Origin: Rickettsiales bacterium | GTDB lineage: Bacteria; Pseudomonadota; Alphaproteobacteria; Rickettsiales; UBA3002 | Assembly (NCBI GenBank): GCA_021300075.1 | Contig: JAJTIB010000032.1 | Location: 1-5,112 of the forward strand | Direction of reading: 5' to 3' | Length of the DNA stretch: 5,112 bases | In this document: one piece after another, positions 1-5,075 of the stretch | Numbering within the stretch: position 1 is the first letter of the stretch | Layout: each line of letters begins with the position of its first letter | Position numbers and translations under genes: made by a program | The notes under the pieces: generated by a model | What the model saw: only the letters and a program-made list of their open reading frames with translations | Database searches by the model: none | What the model was told of the DNA's origin: nothing

Positions 1-122
1 ACTGGATTGGCTGGCTTACCCTTTTACTTAAGTTTCTGGGGACAAGTCGCCCCGCAACAACGAAACAGGTGAGATTGCCAACGACTGTAATTGCTATTCC
101 GCGGCATGGCAAGTTATTCACC

Positions 123-557
123 TTATGGCGCGCGCGGTGCTGAAGCTGCTGGTGCTGGATGTTCAGGCGCGGGCGAAGTGAGGGCTTGGGATTCAGCGGT
201 GGGTTTAGGCACTTGTTTCATCCGCACGATGTTGGGGTACATGGTGAAAATAGGAATCCGCCAGCCATAGACTTTGAGATCGTAATAGTGGCCAATATCG
301 AGGTTGCCGTAAAAATCGCTGCTGTTGAATTTCATGAACCAAAAGGCGTCGTCATTTCTCAACACGCCGTGATCGGTATAAATCAGATAGGTGCTCGTGA
401 CCTTGCTTGTGGTTTTATCGCTTTCGGTTGAGACCTGTTTGTCTTTGATAAACACGTTCTCAATCGTGCGCTGGGTCAGCCACTGGTAGGGCAGGTTGGT
501 GAAAATCAGTAGCGCGAAAAATCCAATCGCCAGAATATACAGAAAAATCTTTTTCAT
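123..557 (-). CDS. Small membrane-anchored protein, probable DUF1523 family
   Basis: The 144-residue product begins with MKKIF and a hydrophobic stretch at about residues 4-20 (FLYILAIGFFALLIFTN). This looks like a single membrane anchor or uncleaved signal, placing the rest in the periplasm. Residues 30-118 form a compact domain with few charged runs, containing YLIYTDHGVLRNDD (58-70), FWFMKFNSSD (72-81) and VYGWRIPIFTMYPNIV (96-111). The last 25 residues are a Pro/Ala-rich low-complexity tail. From memory the YGWRIP...MYPN motif and the N-terminal anchor fit the DUF1523 proteins of alphaproteobacteria, whose function is unknown; I could not test this by search. The ATG at 557 is the only start that keeps the full hydrophobic segment, but the upstream bases hold only a weak GGA as ribosome binding site. 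It is transcribed away from the tRNA and tig and need not be functionally linked to them. Confidence 0.75.
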   Translation of the reverse strand: MKKIFLYILAIGFFALLIFTNLPYQWLTQRTIENVFIKDKQVSTESDKTTSKVTSTYLIYTDHGVLRNDDAFWFMKFNSSDFYGNLDIGHYYDLKVYGWRIPIFTMYPNIVRMKQVPKPTAESQALTSPAPEHPAPAASAPRAP

Positions 558-651
558 GGCGTTGTTTTAATCCACTTAGATTGTTTACGCAACTGCGGCG
601 TGACAGCCATGACGCATATCCCCGAGGCTCTTAATTCCCAGCCCAGCCTTA

Positions 652-785
652 GCCCGTGCTTCGCCTAAGGCTACGCAGGGCACTGCTTCGGCCTAACGTT
701 CTACGCATGGTTGCCACGTCTTCGCTCGCCAAGCGAGCTATGCCGGACGGCAGCGCCACGCGTAGCCCGTAAGGGCGAAGCGTGG
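652..785. repeat. Cluster of related hairpins abutting the tRNA 3' end
   Basis: Several inverted repeats follow one another. The hairpin at 652-681 pairs GCCC with GGGC, TGC with GCA and GCC with GGC, with a 3x3 internal loop TTC/TAC. At 684-707 is a degenerate copy, TGC-TTC ... TAC-GCA. At 724-738 GCTCGC pairs with GCGAGC around CAA. At 741-752 TGCC pairs with GGCA. At 756-785 CCACGC pairs with GCGTGG and GCCC with GGGC, with the internal loop GTA/GAA, which is the reverse complement of TTC/TAC. The shared gcTTCgcc...ggcTACgc plan in three copies, one inverted, marks this as a repeat family rather than chance. It most resembles the dispersed palindromic elements found between genes in many proteobacteria. 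No poly-U tract follows any stem, so a standard intrinsic terminator is not supported, though the stems could still end or protect the tRNA transcript. Confidence 0.6.
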
Positions 786-867
786 TGCGGGTGGAGGGAC
801 TTGAACCCCCACGCCTCGCGGCGCCAGGACCTAAACCTGGTGCGTCTGCCAATTCCGCCACACCCGC
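783..867 (-). tRNA. tRNA-Leu, anticodon UAG, with encoded CCA
   Basis: Read on the - strand, the 85-nt gene starts GCGGGTG and ends CACCCGC-A-CCA, giving a perfect 7-bp acceptor stem, discriminator A and a genome-encoded CCA at 785-783. The anticodon stem CCAGG/CCTGG encloses the loop TTTAGGT, so the anticodon is TAG (UAG), reading leucine CUN codons. The D-arm sequence has GGCAGACGC. A long variable arm (CGCC...GGCG) and length of 85 nt are class II features expected of tRNA-Leu. The T arm is GGGGG-TTCAAGT-CCCTC, with one G-U pair. Its CCA end lies inside the stem of an inverted repeat (756-785). It is divergent from tig, with 110 bp between the two genes. Confidence 0.96.
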
Positions 868-879
868 ATCCCAGCCACT

Positions 880-907
880 GCTATGCCATCTGCCAGAGCG
901 AAGGCAA
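880..907 (-). promoter_or_regulatory. Candidate sigma-70-type promoter of the tRNA-Leu
   Basis: On the - strand, TTGCCT (907-902) and CATAGC (885-880) are separated by 16 bases. The predicted start would fall about 6 bases before the tRNA 5' end at 867, the short leader typical of tRNA genes. The -35 box matches TTGACA at four of six bases and the -10 box matches TATAAT at only three, so this rests mostly on position. Confidence 0.35.
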
Positions 908-968
908 GGTTTTTCGCTTGCTGGGAGCGGATTCTTGTGCTTTTTAGCGCGCCTGACCCATAGCAACC

Positions 969-974
969 GAGGAA
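969..974 (+). promoter_or_regulatory. Ribosome binding site of tig
   Basis: GAGGAA lies only 3 bases before the ATG at 978. The spacing is shorter than usual, but the match to the anti-Shine-Dalgarno sequence is good and no other in-frame start nearby has a better one. It also agrees with the family N-terminus, which begins directly at the first strand of the ribosome-binding domain. Confidence 0.65.
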
Positions 975-977
975 TTT

Positions 978-2387
978 ATGGAAGTGAAAGCCAAAGCACA
1001 TAAGGGATTGTCTTACAGTTACAGCGTCACCGTACCCGCGAGCGCGCTCGAACAGCAGATGGAAAGCGAGCTGAAATCCTACGGCGAGCGCGCTAAAATC
1101 CCGGGTTTCCGCCCCGGCAAAATCCCCATGTCCGTCTTGAAGCAACGCTTCGCCAAAGACGTGATGGGCGAGGTGCTGCAGCATGCGGTCAACAAGGCTT
1201 CACGTGAGGTGATTGCCGAAAACAAGCTGCGTCCGGCTATGCAGCCCGAGATCAAAATCACCGAATTCAAAGAAGGTGGCGACCTGCAGTTTGATATGGA
1301 CCTTGAAGTCATCCCCGAAGTGCCGGCGATTGCTTATGAGAAATTCACAATCGATGAATATGTCTGTGAAGTGCCGGATGCCAGGGTGGTCGAAAGTCTG
1401 GAGCGATTGGCCCAGACCCGCCGTCATCTGCATAAAGAAGAAGGTGCGGCCAAGCTCGGATCGGTCGTGAAGATTGATTTCGTCGGCAAGATCGACGGCG
1501 AGGCTTTCAGTGGCGGCACTGCCAAAGGCCATATGCTGGAGCTTGGTTCCGGCCAGTTTATTCCGGGTTTTGAGGAGCAATTGGTCGGCGCGAAGCCTGG
1601 CGACGAAGTGGCGGTAAAAGTTGCTTTCCCAAAAGATTATCACAGCGAAGCACTGGCCGGAAAAGACGCGGTATTTGACGTGAGTGTACATGAAGTGCAC
1701 CGCGTGCATGTCCCCGAAGTAGATGAGAAACTTGCCAGCTCGCTCGGCTTTGACGATATGAGCGCACTTAAAAAAGCCGTTGCCGAGCAGATGGCGCAGG
1801 AGCTAGCGCGCGCGATTCGTGAGCGCTCCAAAAAGCAGCTGTTTGATATCCTCGATGCCAAAGTGAAGTTTGACGTCCCCTCGCGCATGGTCAAAGGCGA
1901 GTTTGAGACGATCTGGAAGCAGATTCAGGAAGCGAAACAGCGCGGCGACCAGACGCTTCAGGACAAGTCAGAAGAGGCGCTGCGAAAGGAGTATGAGGCA
2001 ATTGCTGAGCGCCGAGTGCGTTTGGGAATCATCCTTTCCGAAATCGGCCGTGAGCAGAAACTGCAAATCACCCGTGAGGAGGTTTCTGCTGCCGTCATGC
2101 AGCAGGCGCGGCAGTTTCCTGGTCAGGAAGATAAGGTTCTGGAGTTTTATCGCAAGAATCCCCAGCAGGTGGATGAGTTGCGCGGCCCTATACTTGAAGA
2201 AAAAGCAGTGGATTGGGTGCTGACCAAAGTGAAGCGCAGCGAGAAGAAGATCACGATGGAAGAATTACTCGCCGGCGAAGAGGACGAGGAAGCGGCTGCG
2301 GATTCCAAGCCGAAAAAATCGGCGAAGAAGGAAGAGAAATCCGAAAAGTCCGAAAAGTCCGAAAAGAAACCGGCGAAGAAGAAGTAG
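978..2387 (+). CDS. tig: Trigger factor, ribosome-associated chaperone and peptidyl-prolyl isomerase
   Basis: Trigger factor binds ribosomal protein L23 at the exit tunnel, shields nascent chains and can isomerise Xaa-Pro bonds. The 469-residue product has the three expected parts. The N-terminal ribosome-binding domain (about 1-115) carries the signature PGFRPGKIP at 42-50, numbered as in E. coli. An FKBP-like PPIase domain spans about 159-243 (VKIDFVGKIDGEAFSGG, then GSGQFIPGFEEQLVGAKPGD). The helical C-terminal chaperone domain runs from about 246 to 430. A charged tail (432-469), rich in Lys, Glu and Ser and ending AKKK, extends past the core; it includes three SEK units encoded by an exact 9-bp tandem repeat. 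The length is slightly above the E. coli protein (432) because of this tail. The start is fixed by GAGGAA just upstream. It heads the tig-clpP-clpX-lon cluster, linking folding to proteolysis. No frameshift or missing motif is seen. Confidence 0.97.
   Translation: MEVKAKAHKGLSYSYSVTVPASALEQQMESELKSYGERAKIPGFRPGKIPMSVLKQRFAKDVMGEVLQHAVNKASREVIAENKLRPAMQPEIKITEFKEGGDLQFDMDLEVIPEVPAIAYEKFTIDEYVCEVPDARVVESLERLAQTRRHLHKEEGAAKLGSVVKIDFVGKIDGEAFSGGTAKGHMLELGSGQFIPGFEEQLVGAKPGDEVAVKVAFPKDYHSEALAGKDAVFDVSVHEVHRVHVPEVDEKLASSLGFDDMSALKKAVAEQMAQELARAIRERSKKQLFDILDAKVKFDVPSRMVKGEFETIWKQIQEAKQRGDQTLQDKSEEALRKEYEAIAERRVRLGIILSEIGREQKLQITREEVSAAVMQQARQFPGQEDKVLEFYRKNPQQVDELRGPILEEKAVDWVLTKVKRSEKKITMEELLAGEEDEEAAADSKPKKSAKKEEKSEKSEKSEKKPAKKK
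2340..2366 (+). repeat. 9-bp tandem repeat, three exact copies, inside tig
   Basis: TCCGAAAAG is repeated three times without mismatch (2340-2348, 2349-2357, 2358-2366), coding for SEK-SEK-SEK in the trigger factor tail. The unit is a multiple of three, so copy-number change by slippage would alter tail length without breaking the frame. Confidence 0.9.
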
Positions 2388-2395
2388 TGGTAGCG

Positions 2396-2423
2396 GTGGC
2401 CAGTGGCCAGTGGTCAGTGGTCA
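2396..2423. repeat. Heptanucleotide array GTGGYCA x4
   Basis: Four head-to-tail 7-bp units follow 8 bases after the tig stop: GTGGCCA, GTGGCCA, GTGGTCA, GTGGTCA. It is non-coding, lying in the tig-clpP spacer. The 7-bp unit length recalls the short tandemly repeated sequences seen between genes in some bacteria, but no family match can be claimed. Confidence 0.85.
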
Positions 2424-2445
2424 GAAGAAGCGAAGCCCGAAGAAT

Positions 2446-2588
2446 ACCTCTCCCAACGGGAGAGGTCGAAATCATCCTTCATGATTTCGGGTGAGGGCTT
2501 GCGGGCGGCGGGGTAAGAAGCCCTCACCCGGCTCGTTACACTCGCCGACCTCTTCCGGTGGGAGAGGTAGTATTCCCCGTCAGCGGGG
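2446..2588. repeat. Nested palindrome cluster, MITE-like intergenic repeat
   Basis: Successive inverted repeats fill this 143-bp stretch. ACCTCTCCC/GGGAGAGGT is a perfect 9-bp pair at 2446-2466. CGAAATCAT/ATGATTTCG is a perfect 9-bp pair at 2467-2489. A perfect 13-bp pair, CGGGTGAGGGCTT (2488-2500) and AAGCCCTCACCCG (2518-2530), encloses 17 bases. ACCTCTTCC/GGGAGAGGT (2548-2568) repeats the first stem with one T-G pair, and CCCCG/CGGGG lies at 2575-2588. The outer parts mirror each other: AATACCTCTCCC on the left, and GGGAGAGGTAGTATT on the right with a 3-base difference. This gives the whole block a large imperfect palindrome with terminal-inverted-repeat character. The CCCTCACCC and CCTCTCCC...GGGAGAGG modules resemble interspersed repeats common between genes of alphaproteobacteria (recalled, not searched). 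There is no transposase. No U-run follows a stem, so an intrinsic terminator for tig is possible only in a weak sense. Confidence 0.75.
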
Positions 2589-2602
2589 GAGGTTTGTTGA
2601 GA

Positions 2603-2623
2603 ACCCTGCACCCTGAACCCTGA
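2603..2623. repeat. Heptanucleotide array ACCCTGM x3
   Basis: Three 7-bp units, ACCCTGC, ACCCTGA and ACCCTGA, follow the palindrome cluster, with a degraded fourth (AACC) after them. The unit is different from the GTGGYCA array at the other end of the same spacer, so the palindrome block is flanked by two unrelated heptad arrays. The rest of the spacer (2624-2753) shows no gene and no convincing promoter. Confidence 0.8.
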
Positions 2624-2753
2624 AACCTCCCTCCCCATAACGGTGACAAAAAAGGCGCACCCCGATTGATTGTGATGTGAATGCGCCCCATTTCTCTTTC
2701 ACCTCATCTTGACCTCGCATTTTTGACCTGTCAGGGTTCACACTATCATCCAC

Positions 2754-2759
2754 GGAGAA
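2754..2759 (+). promoter_or_regulatory. Ribosome binding site of clpP, decides the start
   Basis: GGAGAA lies 6 bases before the ATG at 2766 (8 bases counted from GGAG). A second in-frame ATG at 2787 has no comparable site, so the longer N-terminus with its prosequence-like leader is preferred. Confidence 0.75.
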
Positions 2760-2765
2760 TTTCTC

Positions 2766-3440
2766 ATGACCTTCACCAAATCCGATATGCTCGACAGTTA
2801 CCACGAAACACTCAGTGGGTTGGACGGCGCGCGCGCCAGTCTCGTGCCGATGGTGGTCGAACAGACCAGTCGCGGCGAGCGTGCCTATGATATTTATTCT
2901 CGCCTGCTCAAAGAGCGTATCGTGTTTGTGGTTGGCGAAGTCGAAGATCATATGGCGACGCTTATTGTCGCGCAGCTCCTCTTCCTGGAGTCGGAAAATC
3001 CTGACAAGGACATTTCGATGTACATCAACTCGCCCGGCGGTGTGGTCACGGCTGGCCTCTCGATTTACGATACAATGCAATATATCAAACCGAATGTTGG
3101 CACGCTCTGTATCGGTCAGGCCTGCTCGATGGGGTCGCTGCTCTTGACCGCCGGTGCTCCTGGTTTGCGCTTTGCCACGCCAAATGCGCGGGTGATGATT
3201 CACCAGCCCTCGGGTGGGTTTCGCGGGCAGGCGTCCGACATTGAGATTCACGCACAGGAAATTCTCACCCTGCGCCGCAAACTCAATGATATGTATGTGA
3301 AACATACCGGCCAGAAATTGCCGGTGATTGAAAAGGCGATGGACCGCGATAACTTCATGAGCGCTGAAGATTCCAAGAAATTCGGCCTGATTGACGATAT
3401 TGTCGCATCCCGCGCGGAAGCCGAGAAAAAGAAGAAATAG
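2766..3440 (+). CDS. clpP: ATP-dependent Clp protease, proteolytic subunit
   Basis: ClpP is the serine peptidase that assembles into a 14-subunit barrel in the cytoplasm and degrades polypeptides delivered by ClpX or other Clp ATPases. The 224-residue product has the catalytic triad Ser121 (GQACSMGS), His146 (MIHQP) and Asp195 (MDRDNF). The spacings of 25 and 49 residues equal those of the E. coli enzyme. The conserved YINSPGG is at 86-92 and the mature-type N-terminus (LVPMVVEQTSRGERAYDIYSRLLKERI) begins near residue 26. About 24 residues precede it, against a 14-residue propeptide in E. coli, so autocatalytic removal is expected. The residue before the active serine is Cys, where many homologues have Ala. 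The C-terminus is a short lysine run. It lies 115 bp upstream of clpX, its unfoldase partner, and 378 bp after tig. Confidence 0.98.
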   Translation: MTFTKSDMLDSYHETLSGLDGARASLVPMVVEQTSRGERAYDIYSRLLKERIVFVVGEVEDHMATLIVAQLLFLESENPDKDISMYINSPGGVVTAGLSIYDTMQYIKPNVGTLCIGQACSMGSLLLTAGAPGLRFATPNARVMIHQPSGGFRGQASDIEIHAQEILTLRRKLNDMYVKHTGQKLPVIEKAMDRDNFMSAEDSKKFGLIDDIVASRAEAEKKKK

Positions 3441-3497
3441 GTCGGGAATTGCTTTTAAGATACATGGTGTTAGCAGGTGTGCGCTGCAAGGCGACGA

Positions 3498-3534
3498 TTT
3501 ATTAACTTTTTTCTGTGTACTATAGTTATAACTA
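3498..3534 (+). promoter_or_regulatory. AT-rich candidate promoter of clpX with a 12-bp palindrome
   Basis: This is a markedly AT-rich patch in the clpP-clpX spacer. TATAGT at 3521-3526 could be a -10 box, with a weak TTTATT at 3498-3503 17 bases upstream as -35. The start would fall near 3533, leaving a leader of about 23 bases that still includes the AGGG (3545-3548) before the clpX ATG. The perfect palindrome TAGTTATAACTA (3523-3534) overlaps the -10 and the predicted start, where a repressor could act. The palindrome is directly visible; the promoter reading is inference. Confidence 0.35.
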
Positions 3535-3555
3535 CCATCAGGTTAGGGTAACAAG

Positions 3556-4830
3556 ATGAGTAAACCACGCGATTCCAAAACGACACGTTATTGCTCCTTC
3601 TGCGGTAAGAGCGAGCATGAGGTACGCAAGCTGATTGCGGGCCCCACTGTGTTTATCTGTGACGAGTGCGTGGAGCTTTGCGTTGATATTATCCGCACGG
3701 CGGATAAATCGACCGTTACCGCCGAGAGCACCGAAGAAGTTGCAAGCCCGCAGCAGATCCGCAAGGTGCTTGATGATTATGTGATTGGTCAGGAACGCGC
3801 CAAGAAAGTTCTCTCTGTGGCGGTGCATAACCATTACAAACGCGTCGCGATCATGGAGAAATCCAACGAGATCGAGATTGCAAAATCGAATATCCTGCTG
3901 GTTGGCCCCACGGGGTCGGGTAAAACCTTGCTCGCGCAGACGCTGGCGCGGATTCTGGATGTGCCCTTCACGATGGCGGATGCGACGACGCTGACCGAGG
4001 CCGGCTATGTGGGCGAGGACGTCGAAAATATCATCCTGCGCCTCCTGCAGGCGGCGGATTATAACGTCGAGCGCGCGCAAAAAGGCATCGTCTATATCGA
4101 CGAGGTCGATAAAATTTCGCGCAAGTCAGAAAACCCATCGATCACACGTGACGTCTCGGGCGAGGGCGTGCAACAGGCGCTCCTTAAAATCATGGAAGGC
4201 ACGGTCGCAAGCGTGCCGCCGCAGGGCGGGCGCAAACATCCGCAGCAGGAATTTCTCCAGGTTGATACCTCGAATATCCTCTTTATCTGCGGCGGCGCTT
4301 TTTCGGGTATCGAGAAAATCATCGCCCGCCGTCAGAAAGGCTCCTCGATTGGCTTCGGGGCGGATGTGAGGAATACGGACGAAGTGAAGCCCGGCGAAAT
4401 GTTCAAAATGCTGGAGCCCGAGGATTTATTGAAATTCGGCCTCATTCCCGAGTTTATTGGCCGCCTGCCTGTGATTGCCACACTCGATGATCTCGACGAG
4501 GCGGCGCTCATCAACATCCTCACCGAGCCGAAGAATGCGCTCATCAAGCAGTATAAGAAAATGTTCGAGATGGAACATGTCGCCATCAAATTTACCGATG
4601 ACGCGCTGACGGCGATCGCTAAAAAAGCTATCGCCCGCAAGACTGGTGCGCGGGGTCTGCGCGCTATCATGGAAGAATTGCTGCTTGATTTGATGTATGA
4701 TGTGCCAGGCAGCGAGGATATTTCCGAAGTCGTCATCAATGGCGACGTCGTCACCGGCAAAGCCCCGCCCGTCATCGTTCATGACGGCGGCAAAAAAGCG
4801 CCCTCATCCGGCAAGAAGAGTGTGAGTTAG
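3556..4830 (+). CDS. clpX: ClpX, AAA+ unfoldase of the ClpXP protease
   Basis: ClpX forms a hexameric ring that recognises degradation tags, unfolds proteins with ATP and passes them into ClpP. The 424-residue product has the N-terminal zinc-binding domain with Cys13, Cys16, Cys35 and Cys38 (CSFC...CDEC), used for dimerisation and adaptor binding. The AAA+ core follows: Walker A GPTGSGKT at 117-124, pore-1 loop GYVGED at 150-155, Walker B IVYIDEVDK at 178-186, the RKH loop at 226-228, GLIPEFIGRLPV at 295-306 and sensor 2 GARGLRA at 364-370. The ClpP-docking IGF tripeptide is at 265-267, matching a ClpP-partnered enzyme. The last 20 residues are a Lys/Ser-rich tail of no known role. The length is normal for the family. 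A modest AGGG seven bases upstream supports the ATG at 3556. It lies downstream of clpP and may also have its own promoter. Confidence 0.98.
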   Translation: MSKPRDSKTTRYCSFCGKSEHEVRKLIAGPTVFICDECVELCVDIIRTADKSTVTAESTEEVASPQQIRKVLDDYVIGQERAKKVLSVAVHNHYKRVAIMEKSNEIEIAKSNILLVGPTGSGKTLLAQTLARILDVPFTMADATTLTEAGYVGEDVENIILRLLQAADYNVERAQKGIVYIDEVDKISRKSENPSITRDVSGEGVQQALLKIMEGTVASVPPQGGRKHPQQEFLQVDTSNILFICGGAFSGIEKIIARRQKGSSIGFGADVRNTDEVKPGEMFKMLEPEDLLKFGLIPEFIGRLPVIATLDDLDEAALINILTEPKNALIKQYKKMFEMEHVAIKFTDDALTAIAKKAIARKTGARGLRAIMEELLLDLMYDVPGSEDISEVVINGDVVTGKAPPVIVHDGGKKAPSSGKKSVS

Positions 4831-4836
4831 TTTTAA

Positions 4837-4938
4837 GCCCCGAGCCATGAGCCGTGAGGTTTTAGCCTTGCCTGTGCTTTTGCACGCGCTTTCCTCTTGC
4901 TTCGTAAAGCTAAAAACTCCAAGCTCACGGCTCAAGGC
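4837..4938. repeat. Inverted pair of heptad arrays downstream of clpX
   Basis: Three 7-bp units lie at 4837-4857 (GCCCCGA, GCCATGA, GCCGTGA) and three in opposite orientation at 4918-4938 (TCCAAGC, TCACGGC, TCAAGGC). They form a 10-bp perfect inverted repeat, GAGCCGTGAG (4849-4858) with CTCACGGCTC (4924-4933). A second pair inside, GTTTTAGC (4859-4866) with GCTAAAAAC (4909-4917), is offset on the right side by a few bases. The loop carries a small hairpin GTGC-TTTT-GCAC (4874-4885). The structure starts 6 bases after the clpX stop and could act as a transcript end or 3' protection. No T-run follows the right arm, so it is not a textbook intrinsic terminator. Confidence 0.65.
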
Positions 4939-4999
4939 ATCTTAGCATCTGGTTTTGATTCTTTCTTGCCATCCCCTGTGAATGGCATAGAATGAGCAC

Positions 5000-5034
5000 T
5001 ATATACATTCTCGACCGCTTCCCATGTAAGCGGT
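5000..5034 (+). promoter_or_regulatory. Candidate lon promoter -10 region followed by a 7-bp inverted repeat
   Basis: TATATA (5000-5005) is the best -10-like box in the clpX-lon spacer, but no good -35 lies 16-18 bases upstream. Directly after it, ACCGCTT (5014-5020) and AAGCGGT (5028-5034) form a perfect 7-bp inverted repeat with a 7-base spacer. If transcription starts near 5012, the repeat would be a stem-loop at the very 5' end of the lon mRNA; it could instead be an operator. I see no clear heat-shock sigma-32 consensus. Confidence 0.3.
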
Positions 5035-5075
5035 GTCTGCATACCTGATTCCTTTCACTAAACCCCGGATTTTTT

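Noticed and set aside
68..122. Terminator for the - strand gene from GGTGA/TCACC and TTGCCA/TGGCAA pairs
   Set aside because: The stems are short, separated by unmatched bases with a 26-base loop, and not followed by a U-run.
869..926. Nested inverted repeats TCCCAGC/GCTGGGA and AGCGAA/TTCGCT between tRNA and tig
   Set aside because: The outer arms enclose 44 bases with a large one-sided gap between stems. With 6- to 7-bp arms this could be chance, and it overlaps the candidate tRNA promoter.
649..966. 105-codon open frame on the - strand across the tRNA region
   Set aside because: It translates straight through the tRNA-Leu gene and the hairpin block. The apparent peptide is the familiar false translation of a tRNA.
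2388..2640. CRISPR array in the tig-clpP spacer
   Set aside because: The repeats are 7-bp head-to-tail units and palindromes with no regular spacers, and no cas gene is present.
2709..2749. clpP promoter from TTGACC (2723-2728) and TATCAT (2744-2749)
   Set aside because: Spacing is only 15 bases, and the predicted start near 2756 would fall inside the ribosome binding site. The earlier TTGACC (2709-2714) has no -10 box at a usable distance.
2580..3305. 241-codon open frame on the - strand opposite clpP
   Set aside because: It is antisense to a clearly functional clpP, its 3' part runs through the heptad repeat, and the translation shows no recognisable domain. It is a shadow frame.
3538..4080. 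180-codon open frame on the - strand opposite the 5' part of clpX
   Set aside because: It mirrors the zinc-finger and Walker A coding region of clpX, and the peptide has no family features.
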